From Diplosphaera chodatii (taxonomy: Eukaryota > Chlorophyta > Trebouxiophyceae > Prasiolales > Stichococcaceae), in NCBI GenBank assembly GCA_032358165.1, contig JAALGY010000041.1, positions 2,170,001 through 2,234,000 on the forward strand: DNA of 64,000 nt, in the 5' to 3' direction. A program made the translations under genes and the position numbers. Below, one piece after another: positions 36,918 through 48,254 of this stretch; the first letter of the stretch is position 1, and every line of letters starts with the position of its first letter. The notes beneath the pieces are model-generated. The model saw nothing but the letters and a program-made list of their open reading frames with translations, had not been told where the DNA came from and did no database searches.

Positions 36918-39900
36918 TCAGAGCTCGTCCTTGCCGATGCTGTCGAGCTCCGCCTGCGCTGTGTCTGCCTCGGTCTGCCACTTGTCCTGCAGACATGACG
37001 CTGTCCAGCTGTATGTCGTACAATTGAGACAGCAGCACAAGGCGCAACACAGAGCCCAGGTGTGGCCACCGTAGGTGTGCCATGCGGCGCACATTTCACT
37101 ACCACCTGAGACTAGGATGTGCAGACAGCACCGAAGCATTGTATGGTGGATGCACCTGGAGCGCCTTTGTGCAGAGGCTGGGCGTCGCCAGCTTTGCCGC
37201 GTATACGCAGCGGCTGGGCTCGCTGATGGCCGACAGGCTTTCCTTTGCCCCGCAGTTCAGCTGCACCTGTTGTGGACAGTAGGGTGCGTTGTAGACAGCA
37301 CGCACCCTGGCTCGGGTGCAGCACATGGCTGTCATGCAGTGTCCAGGAGTCAGAATCATACACAGACCCAACTCAGCAGAGGGGAACAACTCACAAATGC
37401 CTAGGATGCATTGGTGCTCTTGTGCGTCATACATAGTCAAAGATCACCTTGATGCTGCGTGCTGGACCTGACCAGCAGGCAGCGCCGTGCTCAAACGCCA
37501 TAGCGCTGTAGTCACCCTCAAAGCGCTGGAAGCTCCCCAGGCTGCAGGATGTAATTTCTGATGCTCAGCACACTGAGCAGGTTGCTGCAATGCTCATGGC
37601 GAGGCCAGCGTATGCCAGACGAAGTCGGTCGACCGCAGCCTGACTGGTGCAATAGTTCTAGCAGAGTGGCACAAACTGTTTTAAGCAGTGCGCCGTGCCT
37701 GGTGCTGCTGCTGCCCTCCTTCTGGGCGGCGCTGCCGAAGGGACACACCTCATAGGTGTACTTGTCAGCAGTCGCTGTGAAGCATTGTCCCTGCACATGC
37801 ACCGCAGCCAGGCGTGGGTCGGCATGCAGCAGAGGATGTCTCCTTCTGCGCTCACAAGCTGGCAATACCTCGAATGACCAAAAATGAATGCTGACCTTGT
37901 CCTCTGCTGAAACAGGGCAGGTCTTGGACAAAGTGGCCAGGCGGTCATCATGGCAGCACTGCAGCCACAAAACCCTACCTCGAGGGCCAGGAAGGCATCG
38001 TCAGGCCCATAGTCCTTTTCCAGCTGCTCCTGCAGCTCCCGCAGCTCCCGCTGCGCCTCGGACAGCCGGTCGGACTTGGCGGACCATGCATCCCGCGCTT
38101 TGGTCGCCGCTGCCTCCAGTCGCTCCAGCTCTGCCGTCTCAACTGCAGGGATGCAGGCAGCACATTTCGATCGTTATTGATTGTCAATATAAGCAGTGTC
38201 ACCCTCACATCCATTTGTGCATGTTTCACAGGCAGCTGGCTAGCCCTGCTCATTGCCTCTGCTAGGAGCACAAGACAGCAGCACACCTACCCGAGGTGAC
38301 GAAAGCAAGCCCACCTGGCTTTTTGGCGAACAGGCCCATGACCCAGTTGATGCCTTTCGCCACAGGGCCACCCAGGCCAGGCTTGAGCGTGGGCATCGGC
38401 TGCTGCGCCGCAGCTGCTGCATCCTGCTGCAGGGCCTCCTGCATGACGAAATACTAGGCGTTGCACTGCCAGGCAGACCCGACGGCGGCACAGCATTGCA
38501 CCTGCAGCGTGAGAATGCTGAAAGAAGCTATGACCATCGGGTCAAGTCCGTACACTTACTTCCTCAGCTGCTTCCTCTTCGTCTGTCTCAGTGTCCTCCT
38601 CTGGCTCTGCCGCCTCTGCTTCCGCTGCCTCTGTGTCTGGTTCCGCCGCCTCCGGCTCAGCAGCTTCGCCGCTGCCCTCTGCATCTGAGCCGCCGTCATC
38701 GGACTTCACCCATTGCGACATGCGTTCCTGCGCGAGCTCCTCGTCGGTTTTCTGCGTCTGCTCTGGCGTTGCGTCCCCCTACACCGGGTGTGGTGAGTGT
38801 GAGAGGTCTAACAACATCATCAGGTAGGTCTGCGATGAAGCAGGGACAGGCAGAGCGCCGAGGACTCCAGTCACTGCAGTGCTCGCCTGGTCTTCATCTG
38901 CTGTCTGGATGTCCTCAAGCGTCTTGCCCTGCTTTGCGAGCGCCTCCTGCATCAGCAGGTTCGCCTTCGCCAATGCCTGCACGATGCAGCCAGGCGCTCT
39001 CTGCTTACTATGCTTACCCTGTGCCAGTTGCATTTACGATGTCCGAGTGGAATGCTGGGGGTTCGACGGCATCACGGGCAAGCGCACATCTGGGTCGCTG
39101 TCCACATGAACCCGGCCGCTGGCCCCTGCTGCCAGCTCAGCGGTTCTGGCACCAGCATTGGGATCTGTGTTCCCGTCAGCAGCAGCTGCCGCTTGCGCAG
39201 ATGCAGCCTGCAGCCCAGGGCACGCTCAGGGTGTTTATCAGCTCACATCTTGCTGCGGCAACTGACATGGCCTCCGGCATATTATCAGCTGACACCCACG
39301 CAAATCCACACAGTGCCCACTGAACACCTTCTTTGCTTCCGCATCTGCCATGATCTGCTCCGCTGTCCTGCCGAGCGCCTTTTGCATTGCCTCGTTAGCC
39401 TTCTGCAATGCCTGCAACATCCGATGGATGTTGACAGCGAGCATGTGAGCCCTTGACATCAGGAGCAGGCATGCTCGTCAAGATACAAACCATTGCAGGA
39501 CATCACAAACCCATCAGTCCACTCACATCAGCAGATGTGTCGATATTCACGCCCGGGCCGGCTGCTGCCTGCTCCGGTGACACCATCTGCTGCTCGCTCC
39601 CGCTCGCGGCAGCGGGCTCTGTGGCAGCCTGCTCCTCTTCTGCATTGCTGCCGTGCTGCCGCAGGCGCTGCGACAGCGGCTGGGCAAGCTTGCTGGCCTC
39701 GTCCGCTGCATGCTGGTCCTGCTGCTCTTGAGGCACCGCCGCCTGCGCCTTCTGCACGACACGGAAACACATGGCGGGCCTTATGACCCTTGCAGTGTGC
39801 ACAGACATAGGGCAGCAAAGCAGCGAATCAGCAAAGGCGGCTGAGCGTTGTGGCGGTCAACCGGCTGGAGTGACGTCTGAGGTTGCGTGAGCAGCTGCGG

Positions 39901-41225
39901 ACCTTGAGCTCTGCCTGCTGGCGCTTCTCCTCTGCCTCCGCCCGTGCATCGTCCGCCTTCTGCTTCCGCTCCCGCGCGGCGGACTCTCTATCCTCTGCCG
40001 CCTGCTTGGCCCCTGCGCAGCACAGACCCAGTGTACATGCTCAGCCCCGCCCCAGTTGCAGCCCTGGCACTGAGGTGTCCACTCAGAAGTCTGCAGGGGT
40101 CTACACACACCAAGGGGCAACCCTGAAGTGCCCATTGGCACGCTGGCGTGGCAAGAGCGCCAGCTGTGTGATGTTTGATCCGCTGGCACGTGGGCTTCAG
40201 AAGCAGGGTTGCTCACTGTTCAGGCGGTCGACCTGCGGCTGCAGCGCTAACTCCTCCTTCTTGAGCGCCTCTACCTTGTCCCGCCACTGCGTTTTCTTTG
40301 ACGCAGCATCGCGGATGCGCTGCCGCCGGATCTGTAAGATCAGGGCGCAACTTGGTGGCCCTCCTCTCAGGCATCAGCCCCAGATACTGTGCTGTTTATG
40401 TGCGCTGTGCACGCACATGCACCAGAACATCGGTCCTGCATGAAACCCATCAACAGCCATTTTGTTGTGACACGGCTGCTTCCCCACCTTATTCCCAGCC
40501 CCTGCCTCCTTTGCGGCTGTCCGCAGCGCCTCCCGAGCTGCCGCACCCTTCTCTACGCACGTGTTCTTGCACACACCGGGCGCCTCGTCTGATCCGTCAC
40601 AGCAATCTGCAGGGCGATGGCGACTGGGTAGGCAGTGGGACACAAACATGGGCAGTGCTTGGGGTGATAGCCACTTGAGGCACGTTGAGTGCCGCTTGGC
40701 ATGCAGACTGGCAATTTGACAGCCCTGCATAGGAGCCTTGGGGTGGAGCCGCTCTCACCGCAGATGTTGTCATCAACAAACGAGGAGTTGAGCGTCAGCG
40801 GCTGGTGGCCGCGGTTGCGGCAGTAGAAAGTGCCAGCGGTGCATGCGGATGTGCCTATGAGTACACATCGACAGCACAGACTGTCCACTGAAGCAGACAT
40901 ACAGTCAGAAATGAGGCCGCAGATCGGCGTCCATGGCGAAGCGGGCAGTGTGGAGGGTGACTGGGTCACTTGCGATCCGCACACCTGGTTCATCGCTGCC
41001 ATCGGTGCAGTCACAGTAGTTGTCGTTCACGGCCGACGACGCAATCCGGTTGGATCCGTCGAAGCACTCAAATGTGCCGGAGGCCTGCGCTGCGCTGTAA
41101 ACTGACAGGCGTGCTGGGTCGACGCCCCGCATTGTTGCAGCTGCCTGAGGTGCCCATGCCAGTGACGTCACCAGCAATGCAGCACCAATGGCGATCACAT
41201 GCGGGCTGCCCCAGCGGCCAGCCAT
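36918..41225 (-). CDS. Glucosidase II beta subunit (PRKCSH-type), ER
   Basis: Predicted 694 aa in 16 exons: 41225-40985, 40854-40759, 40606-40488, 40331-40217, 40012-39903, 39751-39527, 39411-39328, 39207-39088, 38976-38875, 38778-38560, 38438-38315, 38142-37979, 37790-37699, 37541-37448, 37266-37156, 36986-36918. This subunit holds the catalytic alpha subunit in the ER and recognises mannose on N-glycans during glucose trimming. A signal peptide ([18 protein letters not shown]) is followed by two LDL-receptor-A-like modules ([15 protein letters not shown] and [15 protein letters not shown]) and long coiled coils. Then come Ala/Gln repeats, an acidic block, and a C-terminal mannose-6-phosphate-receptor homology domain ([48 protein letters not shown]). 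The C-terminus is KDEL. The middle is longer than in animals. The intron after 37699 uses GCACGG. Confidence 0.93.
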
Positions 41226-42031
41226 TGTACTGCAGCACAGCACAGAGACTGAACCTCAATCAGGCTGATGTTGCCCGATGGCACCCAACTGCTCTGCTGC
41301 CAATCGCCATGCAGCACTGTGTGTTACAACTTCTGCAGGCATGTCAGTAAGAAACAGCGTGTGTCAGCAGGTGTTGAGAGCACAGTCCGACTACGATTGG
41401 CGCACGTGACGCCTGCCTGTTGCTGCAGGGTGCCTGAAACACATCCCCCTTCAGAGCAGCCCGTCCTCTGGGCATTGCTTGTTGGCACAGTGGGTCCTCG
41501 AATCCTGACGTGGGGTACAGCCAATGGACGGATGACCTAGCTGATACTCCCGCTGCATCATGTCAGCTTTTACATTCTTCTCAAGCGACAGCACCAACAT
41601 TTTGGCAACCATCTTGGCAATTCTACTGGCAACATGTGTGCTGATACGGTATGTCCGAAAAGTGCAGCCGTACATGAAAGCAAGCCCCAACCCTGTAGCA
41701 AAGGATGCACCAGACATCCATATATGTCGCAGGTCGTGCAAAGAAGGCTACGTGTCTGCTAGCAAGATGGCGTCGCATCCTGAATCCCACTGCCCACGAG
41801 TGGTCCTACTACTGTCCAAAATGCAGGCCAGCCGGGGAGGGTTGCTGCGGCAGGTGGCAAGAGTTCATGTCTAGCACCAGCAGGCAGACAACGCCTGCCA
41901 GCTCCATTTCCTCTCCGCTGCACTCCAAATGCCCAGCGGCCTGCAGCACGGCTCTCGCCAACCTGGTAGCGCGCTTCATCGCACTGTGCATGGACGCTAC
42001 TGTCACTACTCATAGCCTGGCTCAAAAAGGG
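41226..42031. other. Spacer between glucosidase II beta and glutamyl-tRNA reductase
   Basis: This holds the 3' UTR of the reductase gene (minus-strand TGTAA near 41568) and the promoter of the glucosidase II beta gene. One plus-strand ORF with a hydrophobic N-terminus lies here and is listed separately at low confidence. Confidence 0.4.
41560..41874 (+). CDS. Small hypothetical ORF with one predicted membrane helix
   Basis: The 104-codon frame begins ATG TCA GCT and encodes a hydrophobic segment STNILATILAILLATCVLI near its N-terminus, followed by a Lys/Ser-rich tail. It matches no family I recognise and has no strong coding context. It lies antisense to the expected 3' UTR of the glutamyl-tRNA reductase gene. 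A possible GTATGT donor follows the helix (41649), so splicing is conceivable. It may be a chance ORF. Confidence 0.2.
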   Translation: MSAFTFFSSDSTNILATILAILLATCVLIRYVRKVQPYMKASPNPVAKDAPDIHICRRSCKEGYVSASKMASHPESHCPRVVLLLSKMQASRGGLLRQVARVHV

Positions 42032-45000
42032 TCACTTCTTCGCCCTAGCTGACTCTGCCAGCTCCAGCTGCGACGACAGGTCGAACATGCGCTCCAGGGC
42101 CGTCATGTTGTCCAGCATCTCTGACACTGCCTGCAGGTCGCACCAAAACAGGGTTGTCAGCAACCACACCCCAACTGCATAGAGGTCGCTCCTCCTCCAT
42201 GTATATGTCGAGGTGCCGCCTGGCAGAATGCCCAACCTGCATGATGGCAAAGCAGTTGGCGGCAGCACCCACCGCTGAGTCGGAGCCGTCGCAGCGCAGC
42301 GAGGCCATGCAGCCGTGCAGCAGCTTGTTGACGATGGACTTGGTGCAGTCCTCCACCGCGCGCCGCTCCTTCTTCGACAGGCTGTCCGGCAGCCGCGACA
42401 TCGTGCGCTCCAGCTCGCTGCTGCGGATGGCCTCCGCCTTTGCACGCAGCGCCTACATGATGCCAATGACAATGTAGTGAGATGGTCAGCATGTTGACAA
42501 GCATTCGGCGGTGAAGGCAGGTGAGTTACGCAGGCAGACGGAAGCTGTGTCTAGATGATCACTGCGAGCAAATCAGGCAAGCGGGATTCCCTTGCAAAGC
42601 TGCAGCATCACAGCCATGCCAAGGCAGCCAACGTGCTGCACCTTGATGGTGGGCACTGTGGCGAGGGAGTCGCGCCAGGACTCAAAGTCGCGCTGCTCCT
42701 CCGCCAGCAGCACCTCCGCCTCCCGCGCTGCCCGCTGCCTGCTGGCCGTGTTGGCTGCCACCACCTCCTTGAGGTCGTCAACGTTGTAGACGTGCGCATC
42801 GCCGTCGAGCTCGTTCACATCGCTGCCGATGTTGCGGGGCACGCTGATGTCGAAGAAGCGGCGCATGCCGCCCACTGCAGCGCTGGCTGGTGGCAGCCCC
42901 TGCAGCGAGGCCTTGCTGATGAGGATCGCCTCGCTGCTGGACGCTGCACAGCATAATGAGGACGACGTGTCAGTATCTGCTGGCATTGGCATCTCCATCA
43001 CTCAAACAACTGGTAGGAGCGCTGATCAGCTGCATCATCTACCAGGCACTTACAAGTGGCAGTATCAGTTGACCACATGTACAAAACAGGGCAGCAGGAT
43101 GCTTCACCTGCAAAGATCGTGTCACACTCCGCAATGGAAGCGTCAAGCTGGTCCATCAGCCTGATGTCGACATTGACCTCTGGAAACTCCTCTGCCAGTT
43201 GCTCTGCGCGTGGGCGGCTGCAGTTGCAACAGCAATCATGTCATCTTCAGCCGAGCAGACTTGCAGTGCACTTCTGCAGTGCACGAGAGGAGGAGGAGCA
43301 GATAGACATGAGGGAGCAGGGTTTGCAAGCAGGCAAGCAGCGCTGTACCTGCGGTTCAGCATCACAAGGGACCTACAGCCCTTGGCTGCCATGTGCTTCA
43401 GCAGAAGCCTCGACATCTTGCCGGCACCGATGACGCAAACCTGTGGAATGCAATGGAGAACCCAGATCAGATCTGTTGGCCATCGACCAGATGCACACCA
43501 GCTGTCAGCAAACATGCCCCGAGGTGGTACGACCAATCTAGGCATGGGCGTTTTGTGCACCTTGGCGTCGGACCAGTCGTGGCTGGGCAGCTTCAGCTGC
43601 GCAAGCTCTGCTGCCGCTGAGGAGACGGACACTGCGCCAGACGCAATGGTGGTCTCGCTGCGCACGCGCTTGCCGGCGGTGACGGCCTGCCGGAACAGCG
43701 CGGTCAGCTGCCGCCCAAAGCCCGGGGACTCCAGGCCCACATTGTACACCTGCTTCACCTGCAGGTTTCAGATGTGTGGTGTGTTAGCTGCGACGTAACC
43801 AGCCTGTCACACACTCAAGCCACACCGCATGGTGTGACATGATGCCATGTGTTGCCACACTGAGTGCACTGCATGGAGTCCAGGGTCACACGGCTACCTG
43901 CGCCAGGATCTGGCCCTCGCCCATGACGAGCGAGTCGAGGCCGCCAGCGACACGCATGATGTGCTCCGTCGCCTCCCCGTCGTGGTACAGGAACATGTAC
44001 TGCCGCAGCTCCTCTAGGGGCACGCCGCTGGCCTGGCTCATCCACTCCTCCACCTGCAACATGCATTTGACATGGGCACACGCCGGCAACCTGGGCCATG
44101 CATGACCAGCCAGCACGATGCGGCCGACTGCCTGCGGCTGCTACAACCCACGAACAGACCGCCACAGCTGCAGATTCACGCGCCACGATGCTAAAAAAGC
44201 GTTGCAATGGCACGACAGCGCGGGCCGCAACCCACCTCACGGGTGCCGCGCCGCTGGCTGAGGGCCACCACGTACAGCTCCATGCGGTTGCAGGTGGACA
44301 GCACCGCAGCCTCCTCGATGTGTGGGAAGGAAGTCAGCTCTGCAATCGCGCGCGGCCACTCCGCCTCCGGCACCGCCAGCTTCTCGCGAATCTCCACCGG
44401 CGTATTGTGCACAGTCAAGCCGATGGCGATGATGGTGCTCTTCTTCTCCATTGTGTAGCCTGCACAGTGCAGCCATGCAGATGAGAAAAGGTGGGACCAG
44501 CGACCATAATTGGCACAAAGGCTATGAATTACTGCAGGCACCAGGTGTTGCGCGCCGCTTGTGAGAACATCCTTGATGCATCACGAAGCCAATGCAGGCA
44601 GGTGGGTGTTCTGGGAGCCGCTGCAGCGGCCAGGCGAGCCGGCGTCGCGTAAGCTGCCAGGCGGAGACGTCACCGTCGAAGAGCAGCACCGACCGTCTCA
44701 TACAGCACCACAGAGCCGCAGCAGGGACGTACGAATCGGTACAAAGTACCAACGGCCGTCACAGCAGCACAGCGGCGGCCGGGGCTTTCAACAACCAGGC
44801 CTGCTGCCACGTGATGGCCACTGCTGCGCATCTTGCGCTGCATGCTTTTCTGGTATGCCACAAGGATCACAAACTACAGCTTTACATGTTCAGGGAAAGA
44901 GCTTGAAGGTTGCACTCACGGTTGCCGCCATCCATGGACGCTGAGCGCAGCTGCTCCAGTGCAGCCTTTGAGGCTGCCTTGTGCGAGGCGGGCACCTTAG

Positions 45001-45148
45001 TCAGCGCTGCACTGACCTGCTGCATGTTCTGCCTGTGCCTGAATGCTGCCTTGCAGCGGGCTGCATGCTGCTGGAGGAGCGCTGGGGTGCCAAACTGGTG
45101 CCGCATGCCGTTGCAGGATTGGCCCTGCAGGCCCGCGACACCCCCCAT
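42032..45148 (-). CDS. HEMA: Glutamyl-tRNA reductase, plastid
   Basis: Predicted 541 aa. Exons: 45148-44920, 44459-44236, 44053-43898, 43758-43561, 43440-43349, 43217-43108, 42943-42642, 42452-42237 and 42130-42032. The enzyme reduces glutamyl-tRNA to glutamate-1-semialdehyde with NADPH, the committed step of plastid tetrapyrrole (chlorophyll, heme) synthesis. The first exon encodes a Gln/Ala/Lys-rich transit peptide. The catalytic domain has [18 protein letters not shown] and the nucleophilic cysteine in [11 protein letters not shown] (about C133), then [16 protein letters not shown]. The NADPH domain carries [18 protein letters not shown], and later [13 protein letters not shown], followed by the helical dimerisation domain. 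The start at 45148 is the only in-frame ATG that gives a full transit peptide. It is divergent from BCD1. Confidence 0.96.
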
Positions 45149-45649
45149 GCTGACTGCCGCAGCACGCAAAGCACTCCCTTGATCTGCGCAAGACTGTGAT
45201 GCACGCGGACGCGGTATGCAGTGCGTGATCGCAGCAGTGTAGGCCGAAAATCGCCGAATCTTGCCTCCGCCCTGAGGCAATCTATCCTGATGGGAGCTTT
45301 TGCGCGGGAAGCTCTAGGGTTCAGACCTGCGGTTTGCGGGCGTGCGGGGGCGGTTTTGAAAACCCCCTGCTGCCGATGCAAAACATCATGCATGCATTTG
45401 TGCAGATGCTGTGCACAAAGTGTCGATGCAACCGGTGGAAATGTGTTCTTGTTGTTGCTCGTGTGCCCATGCAGCACGACGGCGTTGCGACCGATGATCG
45501 TGTATGCCTGCCTGACCTCCGACATGCTGCGCGATGCTGCATGATATGTGATCGTGAGACTGTCGGCAGTCGCCAGTCATATACATTTGAGGTGTCGAGA
45601 TCTCCTGCACAAGCGCAACGCCGGCCTCCCGATAAAGTGCGTAGCAGCC
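45149..45649. promoter_or_regulatory. Divergent promoter region: HEMA (-) / BCD1-like (+)
   Basis: These 501 bp lie between the two start codons. HEMA genes are usually light-responsive, but I could not identify a specific light element by eye. Confidence 0.5.
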
Positions 45650-47856
45650 ATGACCACAGCCGAGCAGCAGCCCGCCAATGGCGTCAGCTCCGCTGATGTG
45701 CTGGGTCTGTCACGCGAACAGCGGAGCCGTCCAGAGGGTAACCAGCTGCATTGCGACCATTGTGCATGATGTGGCACATCATGTGCCACCTTCAGCATGG
45801 TGTTCCGCTGCTGCTGCATGGTGGTACGCTGTACCGCTGTTGATGCGGATGTCCTCGCCACCCTTCAGGGCCACGCGTGTGTGGCGAGTGTGGAGCAGCT
45901 GCCAAGTACACCTGTCCCGCCTGCCAAGCACAGACATGCAGCCTGCCCTGCTCAAAGGGTGCGGTGACTGGACGGTCCATGCCGGCTTTCTACCTGTGCA
46001 CCAGCGTGCACTGTGTTGGCGTATGGACGCTGCACCATGTGCAAAGGCTCATGTGTATACGTACAGATCACAAGGAACGTACAGGCTGCACGGGCAAGCG
46101 CAATCGCGCAGCATATGTTGCCCTGGATGACTACAGCGAGCGCCACCTGGCATCTGACTTCAGGCTTCTGGAGGTAATCGTCGTCCACTCCAATGACAGA
46201 TAGATGGTTTGAAAGACTGCTGTCATGCCCAGCAACAACTTAGCTGACATCAGAGGCATGCGCGTGTTGCAATTGGGGTGCGACAGTGGCTGTCATGGCC
46301 CTGTCAAGCCATGCTTGACTGCTGCAAAGCGATGCATTGCGTGGCATCGCTTCATGGCTTTTGGGCTTGCACATTACCACCTGAAGATGTGGCTGTTGCA
46401 GGAGGCAGGGCGCGCATCTGAGCTGGCGGCGCGCAGCCGGCCTATCCGGCCTCGGCACTTCCACGACCTGCCGCCGCACCTCAAGTCCCTCATCAGCCAT
46501 GCCCGCTCGTGCGCCCTTTGGCTGAAAGGGCTGTAGACCATCTGGCGGCTTGATGGGGACGGCACGTTGAAATAAAGTGCCGCTGTTCCACGCTGCAAAT
46601 GCTGCCGCTTCAAAGTGTGGCTGTGGCTGGGAGGGCATGTGGATTCAGGAGTTGGGGGAGGCCTGTGAAAAGTGTGAAGCAGGGTGTGGAACCTCCTTGC
46701 ACTACCGGCAGGCGGGGCGTGACCCTGGAGCTGCAGCAGCCAGGCATGGCGCGCCGGGCAGCAAACACCAGCTGCTCGCAGGGCGGTCGGCAGCGGCAGA
46801 TATCCTGGCGGGTGGAGTGGCACTTCCCCAGGGCTGGCGTGACCGTCGATGACCGCAGGTGGGTTGGTCTGCAGCAGCCGTCTGCAAGCATCAGCATGAC
46901 AATCTTTGAGGTCTCTGCAAACATGTGTGTGCACTTGGCAGCAATTCCTGCCTCGCACATATGGATCACTTGGTAACCCCAGCATGGCAAAGTTCGTGCA
47001 GGGTCCCAGAGACGCAGCCGCTGCGGCCGCACCTGGAGGCCCACCTGGCCCCGGCGCTGCGGGGTGGCCTGGCAGCGGGCCACGTGCTGCGGCGCTATGC
47101 GCAGGCCGGCGCCGATGGCCTGGTCGTGCTGATGCGCCGCCCGCACACCCCAGTAAGCTTGGGCGAGCTGGCAGTCGACAGCGTCTCAACGTCGGCTGTG
47201 ATGCACAGCCTCGTGTGCTCACCTGCGCACACACCGTAAAACCCATCTGTTTTATCAGAGGTCCGGCCATCTGGCTGCAGGCCAATGCGCCGCAGTACTG
47301 GCGAGTAGACACCAGTAAGCCTTTGTGCAGCCAGCTGCTGGGTCGTGCCGTCATTGAGTTCCCCACACTGCTGGTGAGAGCAACTGGTGTTGGTCAGGGT
47401 TTAGTACACGATTTCGTTGCATCACAGCATTTTGCTCCCCGCTCATGCTCGGTTGTCCAGCCCTTTACTGATGGCAGGGTTCACTCGTATGTGCAGGTGC
47501 TGACGCAGGATGAGTTTGCAGACGGGACCTACCCGCTGGCTGCTGCACAGCCAGAGCAGCGCAGTGGGCAACCAGCTAGTGTCCTTGCAGCTGGTGCAGA
47601 CAGCCACGCAGCAGTGCAGACACCTCCGGCACCTGCTGCATTGCCCTCAGCCCAGCACAATGGCAGCGGCATCAGCGCTAGTGTACCAACGGCGCTTTTG
47701 TCAGATGTGGTAGCACAGCATAGCGTAGGCAGTGCTGAGGCCAGCAGGGCTGCTGTAGCAGGTGATCTGGAGCCACTGCTTCAGGATCCCGCAACACAGA
47801 CTATGGCAACAGCAGCAGCAGATGATGCAGCGACAGCGGCTGCCAAGAAAACGTAG
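45650..47856 (+). CDS. BCD1/ZNHIT6-like box C/D snoRNP assembly factor
   Basis: Predicted 380 aa. Exons: 45650-45737, 45869-45958, 46067-46173, 46402-46508, 46712-46858, 47002-47152, 47281-47373 and 47497-47856. BCD1 is needed in the nucleus for box C/D snoRNA accumulation. The HIT zinc finger is complete (VCGECGAAAKYTCPACQ, CSLPCSKGDHKERTGCTGKR) and is followed by the family block AYVALDDYSERHLASDFRLL. The central domain shows RGVTLELQQPGMARRAAN, ISWRVEWHFPRAGV and then ANAPQYWRVDTSKPL. The last exon adds a Gln/Ala/Ser-rich tail of about 120 aa ending in AAAKKT, which looks disordered and lineage-specific. Confidence 0.9.
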
Positions 47857-48254
47857 CTGTACCTTTCATAGATCTAGGTGGGAAACGTGAAGTACAGTCA
47901 TGTTCTTCGGGTGCATGTGGGCAGATTCAGCAGGTGCACAGCAGTCAGCAGCTTTCGGATGGATATCAGACGACGAGTGTCGGTCTTCGTCAGTTTCTGC
48001 ACCGTCGGATCTCACATTGTCGCTCTTACGGGTTTGCTAATACCGAATGCACCCCGTAAGAGCTGTGTCTATGCAGCAAGCCTCTGACGCTTGTGTAGAG
48101 CTGTGCCACCGCCACACACCCTGTATGTATGTTGTCACTGTCACCCGTACAGATCTCATGCCCAGTACACTACTCGCATGCACTGTGCTCCTGTCACATG
48201 GCAGTCATTTCTTGCCACCTGCGCCGTGATAGCCAGCATTGGTGTGTCCGCGTG
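47857..48254. other. Spacer downstream of BCD1-like gene
   Basis: About 400 bp hold the 3' UTR of BCD1 and, if the next gene starts at 48255, its promoter. No RNA gene or conserved ORF is seen. Confidence 0.35.

Noticed and set aside
29934..41225. UFD1, GH1 and glucosidase II beta as an ER quality-control cluster
   Set aside because: Two of the three serve ER protein handling, but orientations differ, the GH1 protein has no signal peptide, and nuclear algal genomes are rarely organised by pathway.
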